Positions 33,530 through 40,774 of a DNA stretch of 64,000 nucleotides are shown here, piece after piece. A program made the translations under genes and the position numbers. Below the pieces are notes generated by a model. The model had not been told where the DNA came from. It saw only the letters and a list, made by a program, of their open reading frames with translations, and ran no database searches. Every line of letters starts with the position of its first letter. Positions within the stretch are counted from its first letter, which is position 1. Origin of the DNA: Mucilaginibacter corticis (GTDB lineage Bacteria; Bacteroidota; Bacteroidia; Sphingobacteriales; Sphingobacteriaceae); contig NZ_VLPK01000002.1 of assembly GCF_007558865.1 (NCBI RefSeq), positions 124,001 through 188,000 on the forward strand, given 5' to 3'.

Positions 33530-35809
33530 TTATTTGGCACTTACCAATTTTTGCGAGAACCGGTTATACTCATACTCCAGCTCAAACGCTTGCAATACGG
33601 TTAAGTGCGATATTAAATAAGCTAAAGTACTTTCTGCACCCTGGTTACGGTTGATGCCTGTTGGTAATAAGCCATCGCAGCAGCCTTTGGTTTCGTGATC
33701 ATATAATGGCGCGCGTAGGGTATTTTCGCCCAGGAACCATTTATAGCACAAGAACATTTTCTCGATATGCTCCGGCTTACGGAATAACTGGTAAGCCTGG
33801 AAATGCATCAGCACCATGGCCATTGTCTCAATAGCCTGCTGATCATAGATCGGGAATTTACCGCCGCGTTGGTACCAGCCTTCATTGCCTACCGGGCTTA
33901 AATATCCGTTTGACAGGGTAAGGTTATCCAGGAAGGACATGGTTTTCAATGCGACTTCTCTTACCCGCTCATTTCCGGTTATCTGGCAGGAATGCAACAG
34001 TGCCAATGGTAAAATAGCATTATCATAGGTCATGCTGTCTTCAAACCATTCCCAATCGTCAGAGCGGTTTTTTTCATAGGCCTCAACCAATGGGTTGGTC
34101 AGTCTTACCAACTCATTTACCATGCCTTCGTCGGTAGGGTGTACCTGCAGGTATAGTGCCACACCTATAGCCGTATTGGCTACACCGCGCAAATGGTTTA
34201 ATGATTTGAAATGCGGTATTGATTTTTGGAATATTTCGGTAGCAAACTCTTTGTAAGAATTGCTTGTCGCGTAAGCAATCAGATAACCCAAACTCCAAAT
34301 GGTACGTCCGTACGAATCTTCTGAACCAACCTCATCCAAATATTGCCTGCTAAAGCTCAAAAAGTTACGGAAGTTACCGTCATCCGTTTGCATATAGTGA
34401 ATGTAGCTCAGGTAGATAGGCAATAATTCAAATGCCTCTTTGCTGTTGCTGCGTTTGTGGGCCATAATAGCCATGATCAGCGCTCTTGCGTTATCATCCA
34501 AACAATACCCTTCTTTCAAGTTAGGTATGCCATATTTGGCGTGTTGTACTATGCCGGTGTCATCCGTTAATCGCAATACGTGTGCAAGGTTAAACTTAGG
34601 CATAACTTCAGGGTCAACAATGCTGTTTTTCAGGATCTTGTCCCTGTAGTCATGCTCATATAACGCCTCTTGCGCAACTTTTATAAACTCGGCGCCTGTT
34701 GCGGGCCAGCGTAAATGTAAGCCATATTCGTAAGCGTTTTGCTTTAACTCATTAAGTACGCGTTCCTGGTCAAGCAATTCAATCACAATGTCTGCTAGGG
34801 CATCGGCATTTTTAAAATCGAACAAACGGCCACGGTTATGGTCAAGAAGTTCAACCGCGTGCCAGTATGGGGTCGATACCACGGCTGATCCTGCACCGAC
34901 AGCATACGACAGCGTTCCGCTGGTTATTTGTGCTTCGTTCAAGTATGGTGTAACGTAGATCTCGGCTGCCGACAGGTATTGGATCAGTTCTTCTTCGGCA
35001 ACAAACTTGTTTACAAACGCCAGGTTTTGCGATACGCCTAACTGATTGGCCAGTGTCTTTAAATGATCGCGATATTCCTCACCCGAATTCTTAATTACCC
35101 CCGGGTGCGTATTGCCCAATACCACGTAAACCACGTCCGGATGGTCCTTTACAATACGCGGTAAGGCACGTACCACAGTTTCCAGACCTTTGTTACGGCT
35201 GATCAAACCGAACGTTAATAGTACCCGGCGGTTTTTAAACGGAATTATATTCTTTATAGGGTTGTCTTCGGGTGCCTCCAGATCAGGTACACCGTGCTCA
35301 ATGATCTGGATCTTTTCAATTGGGATATCATATATGGTGGTTAAAAACTCTACCGCCCGCTGGCTCATCACAATTATTTTTGACGATTGCTCAGCTATCT
35401 CACGGATAATAACACGTTGTACATAGCTGGGATCTTTTAGTATGGTATGCAGAATTGATATTAAGGGTTTCTCTAACCTGTTTATTAACGGTAGTATGTA
35501 GATACCGCTTTCGCCACCGTAAATACCAAATTCATGCTCCATGATACATACATCGGCAGTGCTGGTATTGATATAATTGGCTGCTCTGATATAGTCTTTT
35601 TGATGGTTTTGGCGGATAACATACTTCACCTCGTCGGGGTATTCATATTCGTGGATATCTTCAGAATCTGTCAAAGCCACAACAAAATCACCTTTAAGCA
35701 CATTGCTTCTTTCAGGGAAATTAGAACCGATGGCTTTCATCAGGTTGTTGTTGAATGTTGCAATACCGCATTCGCGAGGTGGATAGGTTGAGATGTATGC
35801 TATTTTCAT
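33530..35809 (-). CDS. Bifunctional protein: GT4 glycosyltransferase with C-terminal alpha/alpha-toroid domain
   Basis: A 759-aa protein from the preferred start KIAYISTYPPRECGIATFNNNLMKAI at 35809 (35839 would add ten residues). Residues 1-390 form a GT-B/GT4 glycosyltransferase with VLLTFGLISRNKGLETVVRALP and the donor motif around LNEAQITSGTLSYAVGAGSAVVSTPYWHAVELL. Residues of about 410-750 look like an all-helical (alpha/alpha)6 toroid of glycoside hydrolase type (YCLDDNARALIMAIMAHK, GRTIWSLGYLIAYA, WFEDSMTYDNAILPLALLHS). The two-domain arrangement suggests coupled synthesis and trimming or sensing of the glycan. It is the first gene of the operon with the GT4 gene at 32522. Confidence 0.85.
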   Translation of the reverse strand: MKIAYISTYPPRECGIATFNNNLMKAIGSNFPERSNVLKGDFVVALTDSEDIHEYEYPDEVKYVIRQNHQKDYIRAANYINTSTADVCIMEHEFGIYGGESGIYILPLINRLEKPLISILHTILKDPSYVQRVIIREIAEQSSKIIVMSQRAVEFLTTIYDIPIEKIQIIEHGVPDLEAPEDNPIKNIIPFKNRRVLLTFGLISRNKGLETVVRALPRIVKDHPDVVYVVLGNTHPGVIKNSGEEYRDHLKTLANQLGVSQNLAFVNKFVAEEELIQYLSAAEIYVTPYLNEAQITSGTLSYAVGAGSAVVSTPYWHAVELLDHNRGRLFDFKNADALADIVIELLDQERVLNELKQNAYEYGLHLRWPATGAEFIKVAQEALYEHDYRDKILKNSIVDPEVMPKFNLAHVLRLTDDTGIVQHAKYGIPNLKEGYCLDDNARALIMAIMAHKRSNSKEAFELLPIYLSYIHYMQTDDGNFRNFLSFSRQYLDEVGSEDSYGRTIWSLGYLIAYATSNSYKEFATEIFQKSIPHFKSLNHLRGVANTAIGVALYLQVHPTDEGMVNELVRLTNPLVEAYEKNRSDDWEWFEDSMTYDNAILPLALLHSCQITGNERVREVALKTMSFLDNLTLSNGYLSPVGNEGWYQRGGKFPIYDQQAIETMAMVLMHFQAYQLFRKPEHIEKMFLCYKWFLGENTLRAPLYDHETKGCCDGLLPTGINRNQGAESTLAYLISHLTVLQAFELEYEYNRFSQKLVSAK

Positions 35810-35840
35810 ATTTTTTGGTAGTGTTTTGATCGGGGTCATG

Positions 35841-35870
35841 GTATACTAATTGTTTTGTTGTATAGTATAC
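35841..35870. promoter_or_regulatory. Inverted repeat GTATACTA-N14-TAGTATAC in the GT operon leader
   Basis: Perfect 8-bp arms at 35841-35848 and 35863-35870, lying between the candidate promoter and the start of the bifunctional GT gene. It could be an operator or a leader hairpin. Confidence 0.4.
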
Positions 35871-35939
35871 TGACTTGAAAAAGGTGCAATTACTCCATGA
35901 AAAGCCTGTTTCCTTTAATAAAATGCACTTTTTAGCAGT

Positions 35940-35970
35940 ATAACCTACATTTTGCATAAACCATACCAAA
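35940..35970 (-). promoter_or_regulatory. Candidate promoter of the GT4 operon
   Basis: On the minus strand, TTTG (35970-35967), 19-bp spacer, TAGGTTAT (35947-35940), a partial match to TAnnTTTG. The leader would be about 120 nt and include the GTATACTA inverted repeat. Confidence 0.4.
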
Positions 35971-36055
35971 GTACCATCTCAACGTATGGTAACCCTTTTG
36001 TTACATTGCGATTGTTCGAAGTTATTTATGGAAATAAGCACGCGTTTATATTGCG

Positions 36056-36160
36056 CTGTCCCACGCGAGTGTGAGACAGATGAGACAAGTGGGACAGTTA
36101 TTTTAACTAAATATTGAAATATAGATTTTTAACAGAAAATGGTGGGACAAAATGGGACAA
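36056..36160. repeat. Array of RTGRGACA boxes with an inverted repeat
   Basis: Three perfect-register 9-nt units GTGAGACAG, ATGAGACAA and GTGGGACAG (36071-36097) are followed, 45 bp on, by GTGGGACAA and ATGGGACAA (36142-36160). CTGTCCCAC at 36056-36064 is the exact reverse complement of GTGGGACAG at 36089-36097. This lies in a 360-bp gene-free region (35840-36201), otherwise without coding potential. It could be a cluster of protein-binding sites or a remnant of a recombination site. Confidence 0.5.
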
Positions 36161-36201
36161 AAAACTGACAACATAGCGTCATCAGAAATATGGCGGTTTA
36201 A

Positions 36202-36549
36202 CTACTTGGTTTGATAAGTTCTAATAACTGCACCCGTTTCTGGCTGAATTATTACCGCAGTATCACACCAATTAAATAGCACCACCTCATTGTTATTATT
36301 GAGTTCCACGCCAATATATGGGCAATTATTCGATCCCCAATAATACAGTTGAACTTCGCCTATTCGCCAAAGAAAGTCCCCCGTCGAACTTATAGCAAAT
36401 ACATTATGATTATATATAATTTTAGGCGGAGCCTCTATTAAAATTATAATGACATCTTCTAAAAGCAGAGCTTCTTTGATTGGGTATTCAAAATCAATTG
36501 AATATCCATTGTTTAATGTAATTTTATTTTGGTGTGTTTTAAAGCTCAT
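36202..36549 (-). CDS. Hypothetical protein, possible small beta-propeller-like fragment
   Basis: A 115-aa soluble protein made mostly of predicted beta strands. GDFLWRIGEVQLYY and LFNWCDTAVIIQPETGAVI resemble single blades of PQQ-type propellers, but there are too few for a full propeller. I do not recognise a family. It lies 40 bp downstream of the orphan antitoxin gene on the same strand and could be co-transcribed with it, but it does not look like a RelE/ParE toxin. The GC content is low compared with the neighbours. Confidence 0.6.
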   Translation of the reverse strand: MSFKTHQNKITLNNGYSIDFEYPIKEALLLEDVIIILIEAPPKIIYNHNVFAISSTGDFLWRIGEVQLYYWGSNNCPYIGVELNNNNEVVLFNWCDTAVIIQPETGAVIRTYQTK

Positions 36550-36589
36550 ATAAGATATACATCAACTATTACCCTTAGTTGGGATAATA

Positions 36590-36763
36590 CTATCTGTTCA
36601 GAAAACGGGCTTTAATATCTGACATTACTTGCTGATGAGGAATTCCTTCTCCATGGTCAAGTTCTGATTTGGCTTTGTTTATGCTTTGCTTTACTTCTTC
36701 AGGCAGGTTATTCCAAAAGTCATTCTCTGACAAACCAAGTAAATATTCGATCTCGATATCCAT
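36590..36763 (-). CDS. Orphan antitoxin-like small protein
   Basis: A 57-aa frame, start ATG at 36763 and TAG at 36590-36592. The protein begins MDIEIEYLLGLSENDFWNNL and ends DHGEGIPHQQVMSDIKARFLNR. The phrase LDHGEGIPHQQVMSDIKARF follows the LDxGxGIPHEEVMxxLRxKY pattern of small antitoxins that bind RelE/ParE toxins. No toxin gene follows; the next gene on the strand encodes an unrelated 115-aa protein. It is either a solitary antitoxin or the survivor of a decayed pair. Confidence 0.65.
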   Translation of the reverse strand: MDIEIEYLLGLSENDFWNNLPEEVKQSINKAKSELDHGEGIPHQQVMSDIKARFLNR

Positions 36764-36816
36764 ACCAATAAAGATAGCGTTTTAGATATTTAAACTTTTT
36801 GCCAATTAACTGAACT

Positions 36817-38004
36817 TTAACAATAATAACTGATCGCCTCCAAAATAACCCCACAGGCCTTTTCAATTTCATCAGCAGTAATAATTAGCGGGGGCGCTAT
36901 CCGCATGGCATTGTCGCAGTGTAAAAACCAGTCGGTTATTATGCCGTTGGCAATGCAGCGGTCTATTATCTTTTTGTTGGTGTCGAAGTCCTTTAGTTCG
37001 ATAGCCAGCATCAGGCCTTTGCCGCGCACTTCTTTTATGGCGGGGTGGACTAACAATTTGCGCATTAAGGCTTCCTTTTCGGCAACGGTAGCTACCAGGT
37101 TTTCATCCAGTAATACCTCTAAAGCTGCTAAGCCTGCCGCGCAGCATACCGGGTGACCGCCAAAGGTGGTTATGTGGCCCAGTATGGGGTTTTCTTTCAG
37201 CGCGCCCATTATATTGTTGGATGATATAAACGCGCCAATCGGCATGCCGCCACCCAAGGCTTTGGCCAGCAACAAAATATCAGGCACAATGCCAAAATGC
37301 TCAAAGGCGAACAATTTACCTGTGCGACCCAGGGCGGCCTGGATCTCATCGAGGATAAGCAGTGTGCCTGTTTCGTCGCAGCGTTTGCGTAGGGCTTGCA
37401 TATAAGTTATATCAGGCACACGGATGCCGGCTTCGCCTTGTATGGTTTCAATAATTACACAGGCAGTTTGGGTGGAAATGAGTTCAAGATCGGCAGGGTT
37501 ATTAAACCTGATAAAGCTAACACCCGGCAATAACGGACGATAAGCCTGCTTAAAGTCCTCATTACCCATTACGCTTAGCGCGCCATGACTACTGCCGTGG
37601 TAAGAGTTTTTACAGGCGATGATCTGCTGACGGCCGGTAAATCGTTTGGCCAGTTTTAAAGCCCCTTCAACAGCCTCGGCACCCGAGTTAACAAAGTACA
37701 CCGACTGTAAATTTTGAGGCAATACAGATACCAGCTTTTCGGCGAAACGTACCTGCGGGGTCTGCACATACTCGCCGTACACCATCAGGTGCATATATTT
37801 GTCAACCTGTTGTTTTATAGCCTCAATTACCTTAGGGTTGCTATGGCCAAGATTACTTACGCCGATGCCCGATATCAGGTCGATATAAGCCTTACCCTCA
37901 CTGTCATAAAGGTAAACACCTTCGGCGCGTTCAAACTCCAATAGCAGCGGGAAATCTGTGGTTTGCGCGTTGTTGGCTAAAAATAACTGGCGAAGGGTTA
38001 ACAT
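36817..38004 (-). CDS. Class III aminotransferase (acetylornithine/ornithine aminotransferase-like)
   Basis: A PLP enzyme of 395 aa. Signatures are SGIGVSNLGHSNPKVIEAI, FVNSGAEAVEGALKLAKRFTGR, the PLP site LILDEIQAALGRTGKLFAFEHFGIVPDILLLAKALGGGMPIGAF with the Schiff-base Lys in AKALGGG, and TTFGGHPVCCAAGLAALEV. It transfers an amino group between an omega-amino acid and 2-oxoglutarate. Acetylornithine, ornithine or 4-aminobutyrate are possible substrates. There is no arg gene in the neighbourhood to decide. It is a single gene facing away from its upstream terminator. Confidence 0.9.
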   Translation of the reverse strand: MLTLRQLFLANNAQTTDFPLLLEFERAEGVYLYDSEGKAYIDLISGIGVSNLGHSNPKVIEAIKQQVDKYMHLMVYGEYVQTPQVRFAEKLVSVLPQNLQSVYFVNSGAEAVEGALKLAKRFTGRQQIIACKNSYHGSSHGALSVMGNEDFKQAYRPLLPGVSFIRFNNPADLELISTQTACVIIETIQGEAGIRVPDITYMQALRKRCDETGTLLILDEIQAALGRTGKLFAFEHFGIVPDILLLAKALGGGMPIGAFISSNNIMGALKENPILGHITTFGGHPVCCAAGLAALEVLLDENLVATVAEKEALMRKLLVHPAIKEVRGKGLMLAIELKDFDTNKKIIDRCIANGIITDWFLHCDNAMRIAPPLIITADEIEKACGVILEAISYYC

Positions 38005-38018
38005 AAGGCCAAAAATAC

Positions 38019-38051
38019 AAAAGGCTTACCACTTTATGCGATAAGCCTTTT
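38019..38051 (-). terminator. Intrinsic terminator of ECF operon 1
   Basis: Arms AAAAGGCTTA (38019-38028) and TAAGCCTTTT (38042-38051), 22 bp after the stop codon of the Spy-like gene on the minus strand, ending in a T-run. Confidence 0.75.
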
Positions 38052-38072
38052 ATTGTCCGATAAATATTTTGA

Positions 38073-38570
38073 TTACGGTGCCGGCGTATTTTGTTCGTGC
38101 AGTTTTCTTACCAGTTCGTCGTTAAACTCGCGTTCGCTTTTTATTAGCTGGCTCACCTTTTCGGGTGGCAGTACCTTCATAAACTCGTCATTATAACGCT
38201 TGCGGATCTCTACCAGTTGCGCGTCGTAATCCAGATCGCGTTTAACCTGGTCAGCGCCGTTTGCCTGCGCGTCAGAGTTGTTTAAGCGTTTTAAACGTCT
38301 TACCTCAAAAAGCTCGCTTTGATACCTGCGGTACATGGGCCAGAATTTTTGCCCCTGTTCGCGCGACAGCGAAAGCTGCTGGCTGATAAAGGCTTCTTTA
38401 ACCACCTGGATTTTACGCATGCCTGGGTTGAACGCCCGTGGTTCGACAACCCGGTTATTGGGCTGCTGCCGCCTGAAACCCATGCGCAGATCTTGCGAAA
38501 AAGCGCTTAGGCTGACACATGATATGAGTAATATAACAAAAATATGTTGGTACAACTTATTCACTGTCAT
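38073..38570 (-). CDS. Exported Spy/CpxP-like helical protein
   Basis: A 165-aa protein with a signal peptide (IFVILLISCVSLSAFSQ, cleavage after SAFSQ). The mature part is alpha-helical and rich in Arg, Gln and Glu (QQLSLSREQGQKFWPMYRRYQSELFEVRRLKRLNN), close to the LTxxQ-motif helical proteins of the CpxP/Spy type that act as periplasmic chaperones or stress sensors. It is the last gene of the operon sigma factor - anti-sigma - Spy-like, which links it to an envelope-stress regulon. The next gene upstream ends 3 bp away. Confidence 0.72.
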   Translation of the reverse strand: MTVNKLYQHIFVILLISCVSLSAFSQDLRMGFRRQQPNNRVVEPRAFNPGMRKIQVVKEAFISQQLSLSREQGQKFWPMYRRYQSELFEVRRLKRLNNSDAQANGADQVKRDLDYDAQLVEIRKRYNDEFMKVLPPEKVSQLIKSEREFNDELVRKLHEQNTPAP

Positions 38571-38573
38571 ATC

Positions 38574-39491
38574 TTATTGGTCGGTATAATCTTGTAAAGC
38601 AGCCTTCAGGTCGGCGGTGCTTACAGGTAAATTTTCAGAAGATACAGTGTGCTGTGTATCACCACCGTCAACAGTTTCTTCCAGATAATCCTGGATATCG
38701 GTTGCCGGTATGGTTGATAATTCTTTGTGCAGGAAAGAACGGTTATGCACCGCGCTTGGCGATTCAAACTGTAAAAATACCCCGGTACCTATCATCATTA
38801 CAAAACAAGCGGCAGTCGCGTATTTGAACGCGGTTGATGAAAGCATCCGGATAACAGCGCTTTTGCGTTTTACAACTTCTTTTTTATTAACCGTTTTAGC
38901 CAGTATGTCCTGGTTTAACTGGTTAAAATACCCCTGCGGAACTGTTAAAGTATCTTCGGCGTTAACCAATGCCTCTTCAACCACTATCCTGCTTTGGATC
39001 TTGCTGCTTAATTCTTCAAAATAATTTGCAGGTACGGTAAGGCCTGTATCCTGCGTATCCAATAACTCTTCAACCGCTATGCGGCTTTGTATGTTATTGG
39101 TCAGTTCCTCAAAATAATTTGCAGGTACGGTAAGGCCTGTATCCTGCGTATCCAATAACTCTTCAACCGCTATGCGGCTTTGTATGTTGCTGCTTAGTTC
39201 GTCAAAATAGTTTTCAGGAACGGTAAGGCCTGTTGGCTGCGCGTTTATAGCATCGTCAACAGCAATACGGCTTTGTATGTTGCTTTTTAATTCTTCAAAA
39301 TAATTTTCAGGCACAGTAAAGCAATCCGGAGCTATTGAGTTTTTCAACTCATCCAGTTTTATTGCCGATGTAATGCGCTCACCTAATCCCTCAAAATAGC
39401 CGTCAGGCACTGTAAACGGGTTTTTTGTACTAACCTGCTTAAGTTTTGCATGATCATTCAGCCACTCTTTATTTTCTATATCCCTTGCCAT
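38574..39491 (-). CDS. Anti-sigma factor with six FTVPxxYFExL tandem repeats
   Basis: A 305-aa protein with one membrane helix (about residues 225-247, AFKYATAACFVMMIGTGVFL). The cytoplasmic part has six copies of a repeat of about 31 residues: FTVPDGYFEGL, FTVPENYFEEL, LTVPENYFDEL, LTVPANYFEEL (twice) and LTVPQGYFNQL, most followed by an IQSRIAVEE helix. Many Bacteroidetes anti-sigma factors carry two or three such motifs. The periplasmic part is short and polar. It lies between the sigma factor gene and the Spy-like gene. Two adjacent repeat units share an exact 78-bp DNA identity, so the array has expanded recently. Confidence 0.82.
   Translation of the reverse strand: MARDIENKEWLNDHAKLKQVSTKNPFTVPDGYFEGLGERITSAIKLDELKNSIAPDCFTVPENYFEELKSNIQSRIAVDDAINAQPTGLTVPENYFDELSSNIQSRIAVEELLDTQDTGLTVPANYFEELTNNIQSRIAVEELLDTQDTGLTVPANYFEELSSKIQSRIVVEEALVNAEDTLTVPQGYFNQLNQDILAKTVNKKEVVKRKSAVIRMLSSTAFKYATAACFVMMIGTGVFLQFESPSAVHNRSFLHKELSTIPATDIQDYLEETVDGGDTQHTVSSENLPVSTADLKAALQDYTDQ
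39018..39188. repeat. 93-bp tandem repeat within the anti-sigma gene
   Basis: The 78 bp at 39018-39095 are identical to those at 39111-39188 (period 93 bp, 31 codons, in frame). Flanking units are diverged copies of the same motif. This marks a recent unit duplication. Confidence 0.9.
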
Positions 39492-39542
39492 GATTACCTT
39501 ATAGATGAAATTTAGATGAAAAGGTTTAACAACATTTTAAAT

Positions 39543-40103
39543 TTAATCTTCTGCCAGTAAAATAGCCTCAATTTTTTTAACCGCCAGGTGAAACGAGGCT
39601 TTTAATGCCCCCACACTGGTACCCAATACCTGCGATATCTCTTCGTACTTCATATCATCATAATATTTCATGTTGAATACAAGCCGTTGTTTCTCGGGTA
39701 AAGTTATAATGGCGTTCTGTAATTTTTTTTGTGCCGCGTCGCCGTTAAAGTAGCTCGAGTCGGCCAGTGTATCAGAAAGGTTATACGCCTCGTCCTCAAT
39801 AGATACATTGTTTCTTTGTTTCTTTTTATTTAAAAAAGTGATGCATTCATTGCTGGCTATGCGGTACATCCAGGTGTACAACTGCGAGTCGTTACGGAAA
39901 CCGGCCAGGTTTTTCCAAACCTTAATAAATACATCCTGTACAAGGTCGTCCGCGTCGTCATGGTCAATAACCATGCGGCGCACGTGCCAGTAAATTTTTT
40001 GCTGATATTTATTTAGCAGCAGGTTAAATGCCTCGTTGCGGGTGCGCTCATCCTGAAACTTACTTAATATCTCTGCATCTTCAACCTGTGTAGGCATGTT
40101 CAA
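39543..40103 (-). CDS. ECF-type RNA polymerase sigma factor
   Basis: A 186-aa sigma-70 family protein. Region 2 is around WHVRRMVIDHDDADDLVQDVFIKVWKNLAGFRNDSQLYTWMYRIASNECITFLNKKK, and region 4 is LPEKQRLVFNMKYYDDMKYEEISQVLGTSVGALKASFHLAVKKIE. It is the first gene of the operon with the repeat-containing anti-sigma factor and the Spy-like protein. The upstream DNA carries a housekeeping-type promoter rather than the AACC/GTC pattern of ECF operon 2, so it may not autoregulate. Its signal is unknown. Confidence 0.95.
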   Translation of the reverse strand: MNMPTQVEDAEILSKFQDERTRNEAFNLLLNKYQQKIYWHVRRMVIDHDDADDLVQDVFIKVWKNLAGFRNDSQLYTWMYRIASNECITFLNKKKQRNNVSIEDEAYNLSDTLADSSYFNGDAAQKKLQNAIITLPEKQRLVFNMKYYDDMKYEEISQVLGTSVGALKASFHLAVKKIEAILLAED

Positions 40104-40158
40104 TATAGTTTTTTGTATAATAACTATTTACAGTTTTTGTTTTAAACAGCTATCGGCG

Positions 40159-40190
40159 CTAAAGTAATTATAATTTTGGTTTATGACAAA
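40159..40190 (-). promoter_or_regulatory. Promoter of ECF operon 1
   Basis: On the minus strand, TTTG (40190-40187), 20-bp spacer, TACTTTAG (40166-40159), a near match to TAnnTTTG. The predicted leader is about 50 nt. Confidence 0.5.
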
Positions 40191-40300
40191 AATGGGTGGG
40201 TAATTCAGGGAAATCGCTTTTACACGTTTTTAATAAAAGTGGACTCTATAAAGGCCTCCTGTTATTAAGCGAGAGTAATTATTAGTCCATACATTTTTGT

Positions 40301-40380
40301 TCATTTACCCTCTTTGTCGCTTCGAAAGAGAGGGTCGACGAGCACAGTCCCGATAGCTATCGGGATCGGGGTGAGTAAAT
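40301..40380. repeat. REP-like intergenic element with nested 18-bp palindrome
   Basis: The ends are ATTTACCC and its approximate complement GGGGTGAGTAAAT. Inside are an inner hairpin (CCCTCTTT and AAAGAGAGGG) and TCCCGATAGCTATCGGGA at 40348-40365, identical to the palindrome at 12994-13011. It lies in the 670-bp gap between ECF operon 1 and the PIG-L gene. No coding sequence is inside. Confidence 0.7.
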
Positions 40381-40540
40381 ACCACTCCCCTTTTTTAACC
40401 GCTCAATTTTCCGTATTTTTGTAAGTATCGCGCCTGTACCTTAACATCAGCTTGCTCATTACAGCCGATAGATAAAAATCAAGAACTAATAGTCGGTATT
40501 TATTTAACTTATTAAACATCAATATTTTAAATAAAAAATC

Positions 40541-40708
40541 TACTACCGGCATAAGTACTTATACCCGATAAATGCCTGTTTTTACTACCGGCATAACGCC
40601 TAATACCCGATAAACAGCATTTTTTACTACCGGTGAAAGCAGCGATACCCGGAAAACCATCGTTTTTACTACCGGTATTAAAGCTTAAACCCGTGCAAAT
40701 GTAATTTT
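40541..40708. repeat. Four 42-bp tandem repeats upstream of the PIG-L deacetylase
   Basis: Units begin at 40541, 40583, 40625 and 40667, a perfect 42-bp period. Each starts with TACTACCGG(C/T). In the first three units ATACCCG(A/G) follows at position 21; the fourth has AAACCCGT. Each ends with TTTT, while positions 11-20 and 33-38 vary. TACCGG and TACCCG boxes alternate about every 18 and 24 bp, so all face similar sides of the helix. The frames contain stops, so it is not coding. The array ends 66 bp before the PIG-L start. Confidence 0.85.
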
Positions 40709-40774
40709 ACTGTTAAGAATAGCCATAACGGTTTAGCCGCCATACACACTGGTTTTCTTTTAATATCTTTGGCT

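Noticed and set aside
36202..36549. Toxin partner of the orphan antitoxin
   Set aside because: The 115-aa product is acidic-neutral and beta-rich with no RelE/ParE pattern, so a toxin call is not supported.
40541..40708. CRISPR array
   Set aside because: The conserved part is split into two boxes within each 42-bp unit, variable parts are only 6-10 nt, and no cas genes are near. Spacers of usual length are absent.
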